Made by a program: the position numbers and the translations under genes. Positions 28,115 to 39,949 of a stretch of DNA of 64,000 nucleotides are shown here, piece after piece (positions within the stretch are counted from its first letter, which is position 1; the number at the start of each line of letters is the position of its first letter). The notes below the pieces were generated by a model. It was not told the DNA's origin. It saw nothing but the letters and a program-made list of their open reading frames with translations, and did not search any database. This DNA comes from Panonychus citri (Eukaryota; Arthropoda; Arachnida; Trombidiformes; Tetranychidae): positions 1 through 64,000 of the forward strand of contig NW_026515453.1 of NCBI RefSeq assembly GCF_014898815.1, in the 5' to 3' direction.

Positions 28115-29141
28115 AACTAGAGAGTCAAGTGTGTTTTTTTTCGAATTTTTTTCTCTTTCACTCTCATGATAAGTAATCGAGTCTAGTGAATAAAAAGATC
28201 ATTGAGTTGGAGATAAAGATTATTCATCCTTTAAGGTGAACCTCTTAGCCAACAGATAAATGTAAAGATTGAGGATGGATATTGGGTATTGGTTTAGAAA
28301 GAGAAGAAAAAAACAAACTTATTTATTGTCTCCCTTGGAACTTTTTTTCTCCATGTTATTCAATGTGATTTGGGTTGGAAATTAAGTATCAGAATGAATA
28401 AGTAAACGCATCTTGAGATTCAAAAGAAATCTGAATTTACATCATAAAGATTAATTTTTCACCCCATAGGTTTTGTTAAAAATTCTTAAGACTTGCTAGG
28501 AATCTGGGAAACCTCAGAAATACTACATTTATCTGAAAGGAATTTTTGATAATCCAAAGTACAATCAGAGTCTTTCACGGTGACAAATTAATTAGGTAAA
28601 ATGTTCACACCAAGAATTTGATTCACATAAAAATCATGTTCGTGCGAAACTTTAAACCTCAAAAAGTCAATAGCTATTGAGTTAATCAATTCTTTGAGAC
28701 TGAATTGATCACTTGATCATGAAAAGATGTTTACATGAAAAGCAGGATGATTTGAGTCAATTGAGGGAAAAATGAATTATATCTTTCACTTCATATCTTC
28801 GGAATTGGAATATTCGTTGAATTCATTAAGTTGAATTTTAGTATCGAAAGGTGTTAAAGAAAACATTATCTTAGTTCAAACTGACTATTTGAAAGACTTT
28901 TAAGTGATCCTGATTAAGTTGGCAGATGAAGATGGGTTGGTCAGTGTCTCTTAATGTTCATGTAAGTGTTAAGGAAAAGTTCATCTTGATGATATCTATC
29001 CCAAAGAAGATGAAGATAAACTTGAAATTGAAGGTGATGAAGATAAAAGGAAAACATTTGAAATGAAGATAATAAAATAATAATGATGACAATGATGACA
29101 AAGAGAATGGAATAACAAAAACAAAGGAAATAGAAGATAAT

Positions 29142-29146
<5 letters not shown>

Positions 29147-29176
<30 letters not shown>
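29147..29176. repeat. (GA)n microsatellite
   Basis: Pure GA tract of about 15 units. Confidence 0.93.
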
Positions 29177-29178
<2 letters not shown>

Positions 29179-30357
29179 AGAATTGTATTATTTTCTCTTT
29201 ATGGTTAATTTTTTCCTCTTTTAACATAAAATTTTCTCATCTCCATGTTATTCATAAACTAATCATGAATTCTTATTCCATGTGACACTTCAATTGTCAA
29301 ATAATCTCAATGAAACCCAAGTGCTAAGTATTCATAATCTAATTTTCACTCCCAGTCACTAACATAATATGTTACATTATAAGAAGAGCAATTTTTTACC
29401 TTCCCACTTTGCCTTTGATTCCCTTATGAGAATAACTATTTCTCATGACAAATAGAATGCGATTGATTATCATGATCATGGTGAAGAAAAATTTTCCCTT
29501 CTCTTTTCATGTAAAATAATCATTGATTCCTCATAACTCATTTCATGGATCAATTCATCTTTATTTCTCTCCCTCTTTCTCCCTCTCTTTATTTCTTCTT
29601 CTTGGCCTTCTTTCCATCATCATCATCATCAGAGTCCTCATCCTGATCATCATCTTATCGTTACAATGTTTTGTTTCATTTGTTTTCTCATATTCTTGAT
29701 TGTTTGCTGTTATTTTTGTCAACCATCATCTTCATCTTCACTTGGTCATCTTTCTTGTCTCTTTCATCATCATCATCCTTTTCTCATGCTTCTCTTCCTT
29801 CCTGTCAATATCTTTTTCTTCTCGATGAAAATATCATCATCATCTTCATCCAGCTTAAGCTTGATCTTCATCATATTGAAAATGAACTCAAGACGTTCAA
29901 TCTTCAGCTTATCATATTCATCTTTCTTATCATCATTTTTATTATACTCTCCCAATGTAATATTTTTATTACCATGATGATGATGATTATTATTATTTTA
30001 CCGAACCAGAAATAGTTGAAAAAATCGTAACCTCCAACACAGAAACTCGGACATTCAATCATCATGATATAATATTATTAGGTTATCATGCTGAGATAAC
30101 AAATACAATATTATATTGTGTGAAAATGATTGACTTTTGTATTAACAAGATATTGACCAATACTCATTTGATTACTTGGTCAATGGAGACATTGATCAAC
30201 TAAACCGTAATCTTGATACTGAATTATTAATACATGTATGAAAGAAATCAAATCAGATTATAATTAGTCAACACTAACAAGATGACCAATAGACTTTGAG
30301 AATCATAACTGTAACTGAGATTTTCTGATCAGAACTTTTGAAAATGAAAGATTGACC

Positions 30358-31482
30358 ACTTACCTAATGTAAATAATTTGGAGTATGTTGTAGTTGGACA
30401 ATCAGTTGATGGCATTGATGATGACGATAACAATTTACCATTAATATTATCATGATTGTTGTTGATCATGTTATTATTATTGTGATGATGGTTAATTGTT
30501 GATGTTGAATGATGATAAGTTACTTCACATTTGTAATTTGCTTCATCACTTAATCCTAAATTTTAATCCTTAGATAAGTAATCCCGGTAAGAGTAATATT
30601 TGTATCGTCCATTGATATCCTTTCGTTGACCAATAAATGAACCTGATACTTTGTGATGTCCACCACCAGTAAATGAATATGAATAAATATGTTCCCATTG
30701 TGACGAAACATTTTTAAACCAAGTGACCATTGAAATGGAACCACAACTTTTAATATTTACTTCACAAGGTAATGAAGCAATTTGATCACCAAATGTCGCG
30801 ATTTCATGGACATGATTAGATATTGAAGATGATGAAGAGGACGATGATGATGGAAATATTGGAAATGATGATGGAGATGGAGACGAGGAAAATGAAGAAA
30901 ATGAAGATAAAGATGATTGAGATAATCCTTGAACATTTGGAACACAATAAGTTATCAATAGAAAGATAATTAAACAAGAACAAAGGAAAAGTAAATTAAT
31001 CAATGACGATAAATTCATTTTCATTCACTTTAATTATTTTGATTTAATACATTAAATAGTTGATTAGTTGATTACAATCTTAAAGATTATCAATTTTCTT
31101 CTAGAAAACACAAACAAGCATGATAATAATTCCTATTGAATTGATTTCAATCCAATTGAAATTATTGACACAGAAAAATCAAATTCACACAGAAACAATC
31201 CAATCTTGTTACTTTTCAGAATTAAATAATTACGTTAATTGTTGCTTTAATTTCCTTTTCCAATCATTGTTAAATAATCTTGTTGACTGTTCACATTGAA
31301 TTTTATTAGGGTAAGTGTATTAATCTGATGTTGACAATCAACTAAATTGCCGGTTAACTGTTAACTAGAATGAAACTTTTCTTTTTTCTATTTTATCACA
31401 ACAGAGCAAACTCATCAATCGGATTCATCTTTAAAGGTTATAATCATTTAACATTAGATTTACATCTCCATCTATTGGATGG
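30358..31482 (-). repeat. Outer palindrome arm, left (partner of 45,233-46,360)
   Basis: The reverse complement of this block matches 45,233-46,360 closely. It covers the signal-peptide/Ig exon plus about 460 bases of upstream DNA. The match ends abruptly at both sides: after the CCAATAGATGG motif upstream, and directly after the GTAAGT splice donor downstream. Many of the visible differences are small insertions and deletions. Confidence 0.95.
30364..31024 (-). pseudogene. Signal-peptide plus Ig-domain first exon, left copy
   Basis: This is the inverted duplicate of the exon at 45,696-46,354. The start MKMNLSSLINLLFLCSC with its hydrophobic core is a convincing signal peptide, followed by a Ser-rich stretch encoded by TCATCT-like repeats. 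An Ig domain follows: LPCEVNIKSC supplies the first cysteine, MVTWFKN the core Trp, and DEANYKCEV the second cysteine. Extra bases relative to the right copy scramble the stretch after GQ, and an in-frame stop follows YLSKD. The Ig end remains readable just downstream of that stop in the same frame. The exon ends at a GTAAGT donor (30,358-30,363 on the plus strand). No matching downstream exon is visible on the minus strand in this window, so it is either an orphan duplicate or a first exon whose partners lie outside. Confidence 0.75.
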
Positions 31483-33009
31483 TTTATCTATTTTATTTCT
31501 CAATGTTTAATTATCACCTTTGTTTTCGTTAAAGTAAATTGGATGTCCAGTCGAATTAATGGATTAACCACAATTTACAATCTAAGAAAATTATCTAAAA
31601 ATGTTTTATTAAACTCTATTGTCTAATCCAATATAGTTATATTAGAACAGAGAAAGAGACATCCTGTTATAATTTTTCAAATCAATATCAGAACTGATAA
31701 AATCTGAATTAGTAGATCTAAATCGACAATCTTCGTTGCTACTTTCAATGAAAAGAAAACTCTTACTTGAGATACAAGAAATAACACGAATATATTTTCA
31801 AATTACTCTGATAGATCACATTCTAAACAACTCATAATAGTTTGGGCTATTTGTGAATCATTCAGAATTTCACATAGTTGCATGATATGAGATATAGATG
31901 GATGAATAGAGGGAGAGATGATATCTTAGTAGCGATCAATAGTTATACATAGGTGCGGTGACTTAACAAACTCGATTAGTGATTAACTGCAATGGTAAAG
32001 AGCCAAAATGGTTTAGTAAGGTATGACCGGTAGTGAATGAAAGTAATATTTTGATTGTCGTGGTTATTTTGATTTTAAATTTATATTCTCAAAATTAGAA
32101 TACATGTATTATTAATAAACAGTTCTTACCTTCAAATCAATATATTTTTCGAGCTTTTTCGATTATTAAAAGTTGTGAAAAATTCAATTTTTCGAATATG
32201 TATCAATAGAAAATAGTGAAATTTGTCAGTGGTAAAGTGAGATAAAAAGCTAGTTCTTTAAGAAAGTATCAAGTACAAAGAAGATCAGTCTATCAAAAGT
32301 TTATTGTTACGTTCATTTATTCCTGTAAATGAATCTAAATCGTACAATTTGTGATTCAATTGACAATCATCTTCGAAACGATTTTTCAAGACGGCGATAC
32401 TTTCAGGTAAAAGTTAACAACACGGGATGGAATAAACTGATCATTATTGATTTAATTATCGACAATCAAAGGGCCAATGCGAAAATATTTCTTGATAGTT
32501 CTAATTTTAAGTTATTAATGGCCGTTGTTTTAATATACTCAATTTTACCGATCTAAATTAAATAAAACTGTCCATATTAGCTAATTGTTTTCTTAATACA
32601 TGAAAATTTTATAGCGTTGTGAAGCTCAAATTGTGCTGATTATGGATTTATTATCGAAAATTCAGCCTGATCTAACAAATCAGATTAATTAAGTTCGAAA
32701 AAATTATTAAGAATTTTTGACTATAAATTGATTGAAGTGATCGGCAAGACGGACTTTTGCTAAAATCAATTGTTTTTACCGTCTATTCAACTATAGTAAT
32801 TCCAAAAGTTTATCAATAAAAATGTATGCACAAATTCAATTTCATTAACTAATTACTAATCTTCAAAGTTTACTTCTATTCTTTACCGGGTTACCTTATC
32901 TTATTCGATTTTTTTCACACAAGATAGCGTCTGGTATATTGAAACCTTATTGTTAATTAGAGGCTAAAACCATTTTGTTGCTATTCATTAAATGACTATT
33001 TATTGAATG
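31483..33009. other. Non-duplicated spacer between left palindrome segments
   Basis: This stretch has no counterpart on the right side of the palindrome. An open frame at 32,329-32,556 shows no recognisable domain. I see no gene. Confidence 0.6.
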
Positions 33010-33011
33010 TA

Positions 33012-33253
33012 CAGGGCGTTTTTTTTATCCACTACGGCTATTACACTGAATATCTCCAGAACTAAAAGTCATATGAATGTCAGACTTGACCTGAGGACTA
33101 AGCAGAGATGAAGCACTCGACCCTGCGATTTTCAAGGTCATTGAGGTCATTTAACGAAGGTAGCATTTAAAGGTCATTTTAAGGTCATCGTGTGTACTTT
33201 TAGTTCTGGAGATATTCAGTGTAATAGCCGTAGTGGATAAAAAAAACGCCCTG
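33012..33253. mobile_element. Complete mariner-like MITE with about 60-bp terminal inverted repeats
   Basis: The element starts CAGGGCG and ends CGCCCTG, and is flanked on both sides by TA (33,010-33,011 and 33,254-33,255). TA is the target duplication typical of Tc1/mariner elements. The inverted terminal repeats extend about 57-60 bases, through the TATCCACTACGG segment to AGAACTAAAAGT. The 120-base middle has repeated GGTCATT words and no coding capacity. It therefore relies on a transposase encoded elsewhere. A truncated relative lies at 2428-2593. It sits in the part of the left arm that is not mirrored on the right. Confidence 0.88.
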
Positions 33254-33391
33254 TATAACTCTGACAAAATGCATGGAATTCAGTAACGTTATACATATTA
33301 GTCTGTCAGACATTTCCCTTACTTTCCATCAGAAAAATATTTTTCTAATGTTTCATAACCATAAAAATATGCATAGCAGAATTGGCAAAAT

Positions 33392-33528
33392 ATGCAGTTG
33401 CAGCGTTATGAGCCACATCTGCTAGGTTAGGTTAGATCTGTTAGGCTGAGACCTTAGTGAGACTTGAACGCGTGATGCGTTGCTCACTAAGCATATGTCT
33501 TCACCATCAGACTAGCTGGTGAAGACAA
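33392..33528 (-). mobile_element. tRNA-derived SINE-like repeat, copy 1
   Basis: On the minus strand it opens with TCTTCACCAGC.AGTCTGATGGTGAAGACATATGCTTAGTG (tRNA head with an A-box-like part) and has a B-box-like GCGTTCAAGTC. It then runs into a body with CCTAACCTAGCAGATG and a tail that can pair with itself. It aligns along its length with the repeats at 36,749-36,885 and 44,388-44,535 but is more diverged in the tail. Confidence 0.68.
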
Positions 33529-33969
33529 ATGTGCATATATATTCATCTATATGTAGACTGGTTAGTTGATGTATTTTTCAATTCTAATAATTTCTAAATC
33601 CATCATCACGAAGTTTATTATAAACATTTTTTATTTACTACTGATTTTCTAACATATATGAACGGTTTTTCTAACTTTCAGGTGCTTTGTCACTGCTGGT
33701 CAATCATGCATATTGGTTGGAAAATCAATTGAAGATTTTAGTTGATATTTCTATTTTTTAAATAACTTAGGTGATATCTAAATCAATGCTCTAAAAGCTT
33801 TTATCGAGAGCAAAAATAAGTTATCTAATCAAATAAAATTATTGAATTAATGCTCATGTTTATTAACATTGATATCTCAATGCTGTTTCCACAATAAATA
33901 TTTAACTTTTTTACGAAACAAAAGTAACAGATTAAATTGGCTCCAAAATTCCATCACGATTCTAATCAC

Positions 33970-35222
33970 CAACATCTCTGAACTTGACACCAATGTCCGT
34001 TGGATTAATCACTTTGGCCGTAGATTCTCCCATTCCAAAGATTCCACCACGTCCTCCCATCATGTTTCGAGATTTAGAGAAAAAGTAGAACATACTACTG
34101 ATGATTATCATAGTAGGAAGGAAACTGAGAAAATCTCGACTGTTTTTTTTTGAATGAAAAGAGAAAAAGAAAGAAAGAGAAATTAACATTTTCTCATTAC
34201 CAATGGAAATGAAATGAACTTGATGAATTTCATCACGATAATCAAACATCGTAATTGTTACTACACTTCCATTTCATTTCTATAAACAACAGGAACATAA
34301 TTTGAAGGTTCAATATTCATTTCGGCTTGGATATTTTCAGGTTACGTTCAAAGGCATCGACACCTGATACTAAACCAAAGGACGGAAGTTGTATCTGCTT
34401 GAGAGGCATCGGAATAAAATTTAACTCGAACCCATTTCTTGTTGACTACCTCTAACTTTTCAACGGTTCCTCGAGCCAAATGATTGTTGACAAAATCTTT
34501 CCATGAGATCTCTTTGTATCTCAACTCATTGAGAACCAATAAACCCAAAAGAGCTGAAGCTCCATAGGCGATATAAGGTAAAGTCTTATTCGATCCTGAT
34601 GATCCTTTACCACCGCCGAAACTAAAATCCCATTTCCAGGTATATTTATTTTGAGAAGATGAGGATGATGAGGAAGATGAAGACTTTGCTCGTGATGAAG
34701 GTTCAAAAACAGATTCTTTTCTCTCACTACTACGTTTAGCTGAACTCGATTCTCCAGCAGCTTCCTTGGTTTGATTCTCAGTTGGTGTTTTCTTATCTGT
34801 AGAGAGAAACAAAATGGCGTCAATAAAGAACATTCAAAATTCGACCAAATCAAAGTCACATCAAAATCACTTAAGAAAACAATTTAAGACACAAACAAAC
34901 AAATAAAACAAAATGTCACCAACTCACTTGATTTACCAAAAAATTTCTCAAATCTTTTTGGTGGCTTATTACAAAATGACCTCCACTGGGCAATCAGTTT
35001 ACCCAATCTTGATGATGATCTTAAATGATGATGATCATGATAGTGTGAGAGTGAATTATTCAAAATCTAAAAGATGAAAACATGAAAAATAATGAAAAAG
35101 GAAAAATTAACAAATCAATCAACACAATGAAAAAAACAAGCAATGAACATGAAAAAATGAGAATCCAAACAAAAAAGAGACAAACCTGACATCGTCTTGG
35201 ATTATGAGGTAATAGATTTCAT
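33970..35222 (-). pseudogene. AFG3L2 (mitochondrial m-AAA protease), left truncated copy
   Basis: Inverted duplicate of the 5' half of the gene at 41,121. By comparison with that copy, exon 1 is at 35,186-35,222 (two bases shorter, so its frame is lost). Exon 2 is about 34,928-35,066, exon 3 about 34,265-34,796 and the start of exon 4 about 33,970-34,139. Exon 3 reads best here: Lys/Ser-rich linker, NKYTWKWDFSFGGG, a membrane segment (YIAYGASALLGLLVLNEL), then ISWKDFVNNHLARGTVEKLE and VNKKWVRVKF, all typical of the AFG3L2 intermembrane-space domain. Exon 4 keeps the second membrane segment and stops at FRDV, before the AAA ATPase. The donor after exon 3 reads GTAGTA instead of GTAAGT. With no ATPase or protease it cannot be functional. 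Confidence 0.92.
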
Positions 35223-36120
35223 TAATTATCTTTCATAATTACTAACACCAAGTTAGACCCTGATTGAGTTTCAACTAGTTAATTGAACAAAAGAGAGACA
35301 TCAATCAATAGAATCCACACCTAAAAAAACCCATCAAGTGACACAAATCAAAACAAAAACAAGAACGAGATAAACATTAAAGAAATGGACAAATTAACCA
35401 AACCTTTTGTATCGAATCATATTATCTTTTCCAATAAAACCCATTTGTAAACAAAGATACTATTAATTGGCAATTAAAAATTGTCAACTTTCAAATAAAA
35501 AACCACCAAGAATCCTATTAGGATTATCCTAAATCAAAGTCAAACAAAAAACTTTGAAAGTTTAACTTTCTGACCTCAACTTGTTTGCAATTCCAATCGC
35601 TTAAGGGACTTTATGTTAAGTGAAAAAAGTAAATAAGAAACTAATTAACTATTTTGGTGTTTTTTCAAGCCATAATTTATTTTGATCTTAATGGTTTGTA
35701 AACACTAAATTAAAAAATTGATTCAAATCAAACAAACAATTTTTGATTAAGATTATTCATGTCAGGTTTATATGCTCAATAAACTAATTACAATCTTATT
35801 CTGTTCATTTTTCATGTTAAACAAAATTACAAAACTATTTTACTGTTGGATTAATTTTACCGACATTAACTCATTAACTTTGATACCAGAATTTAGTTGT
35901 AAGAAATGAATTAGAAAAAGAAAACACGTCAATAGATGTCTCTGTCTACTTTTGAATGAATTTTTGAAAAGCATTACAAATAGTATTTGATCCCAGAGAT
36001 GAACAGATCTTTTTGTCTACTTTTTACCTCATCTCGTTCTTGTTTTGGTTTTACTTTGTGACATTTGATGGATACTTTTTAGGTGTTGAATGGATTCTTG
36101 ACTCGCATTACGAGCTTAAT

Positions 36121-36331
36121 CATCCTCATCTTCTCAAAATAAATATACCTGGAAATGGGATTTTAGTTTCGGCGGTGGTAATGGATCATCAGGATCAAAT
36201 AAGACTTTACCTTATATCGCCTATGGAGCTTCAGCTCTTTTGGGTTTATTGGTTCTCAATGAGTTGAGATACAAAAAGATCTCATGGAGAGATTTTGTCG
36301 ACTACCATTTGGCTCTAGGAACCGTTGAAAG
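36121..36331 (+). pseudogene. AFG3L2 exon-3 fragment, plus strand
   Basis: The frame through NKYTWKWDFSFGGG, LPYIAYGASALLGLL and NELRYKKISWRDFVDYHLA to GTVER is a piece of AFG3L2 exon 3. It covers the first membrane segment and the start of the intermembrane-space domain. It differs from both larger copies by amino-acid substitutions (for example WRDFVDYH for WKDFVNNH), so it looks older than the palindrome itself. It faces opposite to the neighbouring larger copy at 33,970-35,222. Just upstream, 36,028-36,090 also resembles, in reverse, the DNA upstream of that larger copy. Confidence 0.9.
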
Positions 36332-36748
36332 GTCAATTAAACTATTGGCGCTGAGTTGACAATTGTTTTAAAAGATTAGCTCTTATCGCTGTATGAGGCC
36401 TCAACGAGTCCATTTTTTTGAAGTGTTGCTACTACTTACACCAGGACTAACCAAAATATTTATTATATTATATGCTCTTTTATATTTTTCACAGAAAATG
36501 AGTAAATTTAATTGAGTCGAAGTGGATTGTACCGTTTTAATTTGAATTTAGCATCTATTCACATAGGCCATGTATCATTCAAGCATCAAGTTGAGATACA
36601 GAGCAACTACTTTTTTCACAGTCTCCATCTAGTGGATTGATGAGATTTCTATTAAATTAAGCTAGGACCGTATAGGTGCCGTTTTCTCTGCTCCAAGTGT
36701 ATCCGCCTCTGTAATTATCTTTGAAAGCGTTCATAAGATCTTATAATT

Positions 36749-36885
36749 TGCCTCACCAGCCAGACTGGTGGTGAGAGCATATGCTTAGTGAATAATGTAA
36801 CCCGCGTTCAAGCCTCACATGAGACTACTCTTAACCTGACGAGCCTAACCTAGCAGGTGCAGCTTAAAGCTGCACCTGCACACTT
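36749..36885 (+). mobile_element. tRNA-derived SINE-like repeat, copy 2
   Basis: It begins TGCCTCACCAGCCAGACTGG, carries a tRNA-head-like TGGTGGTGAGAGCA segment and a B-box-like GCGTTCAAGCC (36,804-36,814). It continues with ACCTGACGAGCCTAACC and ends in a perfect short hairpin (GCAGGTGCAGC / GCTGCACCTGC). That is the layout of a tRNA-derived SINE with a structured tail. It is about 137 bases long and lies in the palindrome spacer. Confidence 0.75.
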
Positions 36886-37740
36886 TTATTTCAAATTAAA
36901 TAGTATAGTAAATAGAAGTAGTAAGCATTCGATACAGTTTGATTTCATGAAATGACGGGAATAAGGACGAGGTACAGAATTTTAATTTAATTCTATTTAT
37001 GCTGAAGTTGCTAATCTTTTGACAAAAGATGGGTCTGTTTTCCAAATTGCGAGAAATCTTTTCATCGCTCCTGATAATTGCAATTCAATTAACTTTACCA
37101 GTAAATTTAAAATTAATTTTGTGTTTTTATTGCGCATGTTGGTTTTAGTTGGGAAAATTTAATCAAATCTAATTAAAACGTTAATCAATTTAACTTCTTC
37201 TTCTTATATAAAAAGAACCACTTAGATTTTACACGAAGAATATGAAATGCACTAAGAGATGTTATCTCTTCAATTGTCAGCAATTAAAGACAAGGTTTAT
37301 TGATTTGGGTTTTGTTTAAATACTGTTTATTATCTGTTAAAATAATTTGAATAAACTGACCCAATTGGTCAACATTTGTGTTTGGTTACTTTGGCGGTTG
37401 AAAGTGTTGTTTGTGTGTGTGTACGGGAGAGAGATGAGAGACTATGAAGAGAGAGAAGATAAGATGACAGAGAGTAACGTGAGTGACAGTTTGTGGAACA
37501 AAAGAAAAGATTGAGGAAAATGGTTAAACTTGGTTTACCCTTTGTCGTTGAACTAATGGACAGGAAAAAGAACAAAAAAGAAAGAGAAAAGAAAGAGAAA
37601 AACGTCAGTGACCCTCGTGAGATTTATCCCCAAACAGCTCTTTTTGCTGTTGCTCGCCCTCGATGGCCAAATGGTCAAGAGAGCTGTGTCATATACTTGG
37701 AATGGCAGGCTTGCATCCAAAGAGTAAGAAGCAAGAGAGA

Positions 37741-38012
37741 GCAAGCTATCCGTGTTGAGAGCAGACTGAACACGGATGCCAAGAGATGGCGCTTTTTACC
37801 ATTTCTCTTTCTTTTTTCCCTTTCTTTTTAGCTTACTTTTTCTCCGCTGAAAAAAGAAAAAAGAAAGGGAAAAGAAAGAGAAATTGAGAAAAAGAAAGAG
37901 AAAAGAAAGGGCTCTTAGTCTCAAGAAAGAAAGGGAAAAAAGAAAGAGAAATGGTAAAAAGCGCCATCTCTTGGCATCCGTGTTCAAACTGCTCTCAACC
38001 CGGATAGCTTGC
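37741..38012. repeat. Hairpin-type inverted repeat in the palindrome spacer
   Basis: The segment 37,741-37,829 is repeated in reverse at 37,927-38,012, through GCAAGCTATCCG, GAGAGCAG, CGGATGCCAAGAGATGGCGC and TTTTTACCATTTCTC. Identity is high in the inner 60 bases and lower outside, with weaker pairing traceable to about 37,700 and 38,055. The loop of about 97 bases is almost wholly purine (GAAAGAGAAA-type). It could form a long hairpin. No flanking target duplication is obvious, so a fold-back element is only one possibility. Confidence 0.85.
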
Positions 38013-39949
38013 AGTCTCTTTCACTATATTCTTTGCTTGCATACCACTCAAGTCTTGAAGTTTGTTATTAGCTGTAATGTTGTAAAGAGCTTTCTCTTTC
38101 CTTTCTTCTCCTTTCCATCCTCTGTCTTTCTTCTTTCCCCCGCCAGCTCAATACGAAGTTATTATCAGATACACAATTGTGAATCTGCACACCAGCGGAT
38201 ATCTCTTCCCCTTTACAAAATGAAAAGATAAAGTCTCTCTTCTTTACTACTCTCTGTTGCGAGTATTAAAATCATATCTGGTCAAAGGTCCAAACAGAAG
38301 CAAATTGATTGTTTACCACAATCACCACCCCATTGTTAATCAATTAATATTAACAGTTGACTTGTGATTTGATCAAAAACAACAACCATAATGATTCATA
38401 ATCAACATTTAATAGGTTATGAATAAAGAAATAATTAATAATAAATAATAAATAGTAAATTAATAAAAGAGAAAGACAAAAGTAAGAGAAAATAAAGAAA
38501 GAGGATTTCACCTCGGTGATTTCTTATCCAAAAGCTGACTTAACATTGCATTCATCAGACCTTTGTTGATTTTTTTCGATTGAAACATCTTTATGGTCAA
38601 AAACGAAATAAATAATAAATCGAACCTTGAGTTGCGTATTTTTGCAAATTACCTTAAATCTCATAAAAAGAGGCTAATAAAATGAAAATTAATCACACCA
38701 CCCTAAGAAACACCTAGTAAATGTCTCTTCAAAAGTTATTTGAAGTTCGTGATGACGTTCGCTAATTCTGAAGTTAGAAAATGCCCTTGATTGATAGAAG
38801 AAGGCGCCTGACTCAAGCAATTTGTTAAAATGAATTTAAGAGGTGTGCGATTAATATGTTACTTTTCTCACAAATTTTAATTCTGTCAAGATAGAATCTG
38901 AAGTCAAAACAGTGACGGTGTTAATTAACGAAAATTGAATACAGATAAATTGACCATTCCTGCTAAGTTATTTTCAAGTGCTCATGGAAATTTTTATTTT
39001 GTTCTTAATTAACAACAGGTAAATGTTTAATGTTGATTAATTCTAATAATAATAAATTTGTTTATTAATCAGTCGTCATCCCTGTTTATTGTTTGACGTC
39101 GATTGTTACTTTATCGAAAGGTAGGGCTTAAGGATTACTCCGGTGTGGAGCTTATTGATCAATTAATCGAAAACCCTTAATAATCGAAGTTGATATAATG
39201 TTTTTAAATTAGGTTAGGTCTTAATTAAAAGGGTCAATTTCGACAAAGGAAGGATCCGGAGGATCTAATACAATCAAGCAATCGAACAATCAAATAATTT
39301 TATTAATTATTCGAAATGTCCGGTTAACCATTATTGGCCATAAATTATTGCTTACGCCTATTAAGCTCCACCCGGATTAATCCTTTAAACTTACTTATTG
39401 AACTAACTGTAACTATTCTCTGTATAAAACATCATAAAGCCGGAGAAAACGAGTTTGATTTTATCATTTGCTCGGGTTTCTCAACGAAAAGTGATAAACA
39501 CAATTAACCGAGGTACTTTATCAAAAAGATTTGATATTTTAATGATAACCAGCATTGCTAATTACCGTGTCAAACCGGTATTGACGCAAATAGAAATTTA
39601 CAAAAACTTGAATCTAATTGTTTAGTTGAGCAAAGACATTTTCGATTGATCAGTCCGAGCAGAAAGTGGCATATGTTAGTTCACAATTAACACTTCATTT
39701 CTAAACCGATTTGCACTCTAAAATTATTAATCGAAAAATGTCAGTCCGAAGTCTCGTAACATTTATCTCAATTGAGTGAAACTATTGAGGGTTTATGCAA
39801 ATAAAATTTGTTTCATTCATTTGGTGGGTTGGTTTCTTCATATGAAAACTAAATTCGAATTTTTATTTCGGCTTTTTCAATTAGAAATAAGGTTTTCTAA
39901 ATTGAAAGTTTGTTTCACTCAATCGAGAAACACTGCAAGGTGTATAAAA

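Larger units (their letters stand above)
25333..30357. other. 5 kb without a supportable gene
   Basis: AT-rich spacer with dinucleotide and ATC/GAT tracts. Overlapping open frames at 29,666-30,015 are Ser/His/Ile/Phe-rich translations of TCATCT-like repeats and show no domain. Confidence 0.6.
33970..36395 (-). repeat. Inner palindrome arm, left (partner of 39,950-42,372)
   Basis: The reverse complement matches 39,950-42,372 over its whole length, about 2.4 kb. It covers AFG3L2 exons 1-4 (partial), their introns, the upstream region and an oppositely facing AFG3L2 exon-3 fragment. The match stops at GATGTTG inside exon 4 on one side and next to ATCGCTGT on the other. Differences appear to be mainly one- to three-base indels in short runs. 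Confidence 0.96.
36396..39949. other. Palindrome spacer, non-coding apart from repeats
   Basis: This 3.55-kb stretch separates the two inner arms and is not mirrored as a whole. It contains a SINE-like repeat (36,749-36,885) and a separate hairpin-type inverted repeat centred near 37,876. A 112-codon open frame at 37,493-37,831 is Lys/Glu/Arg-rich, overlaps the hairpin and shows no domain. The remainder (38,060-39,949) holds nothing I recognise. Confidence 0.7.
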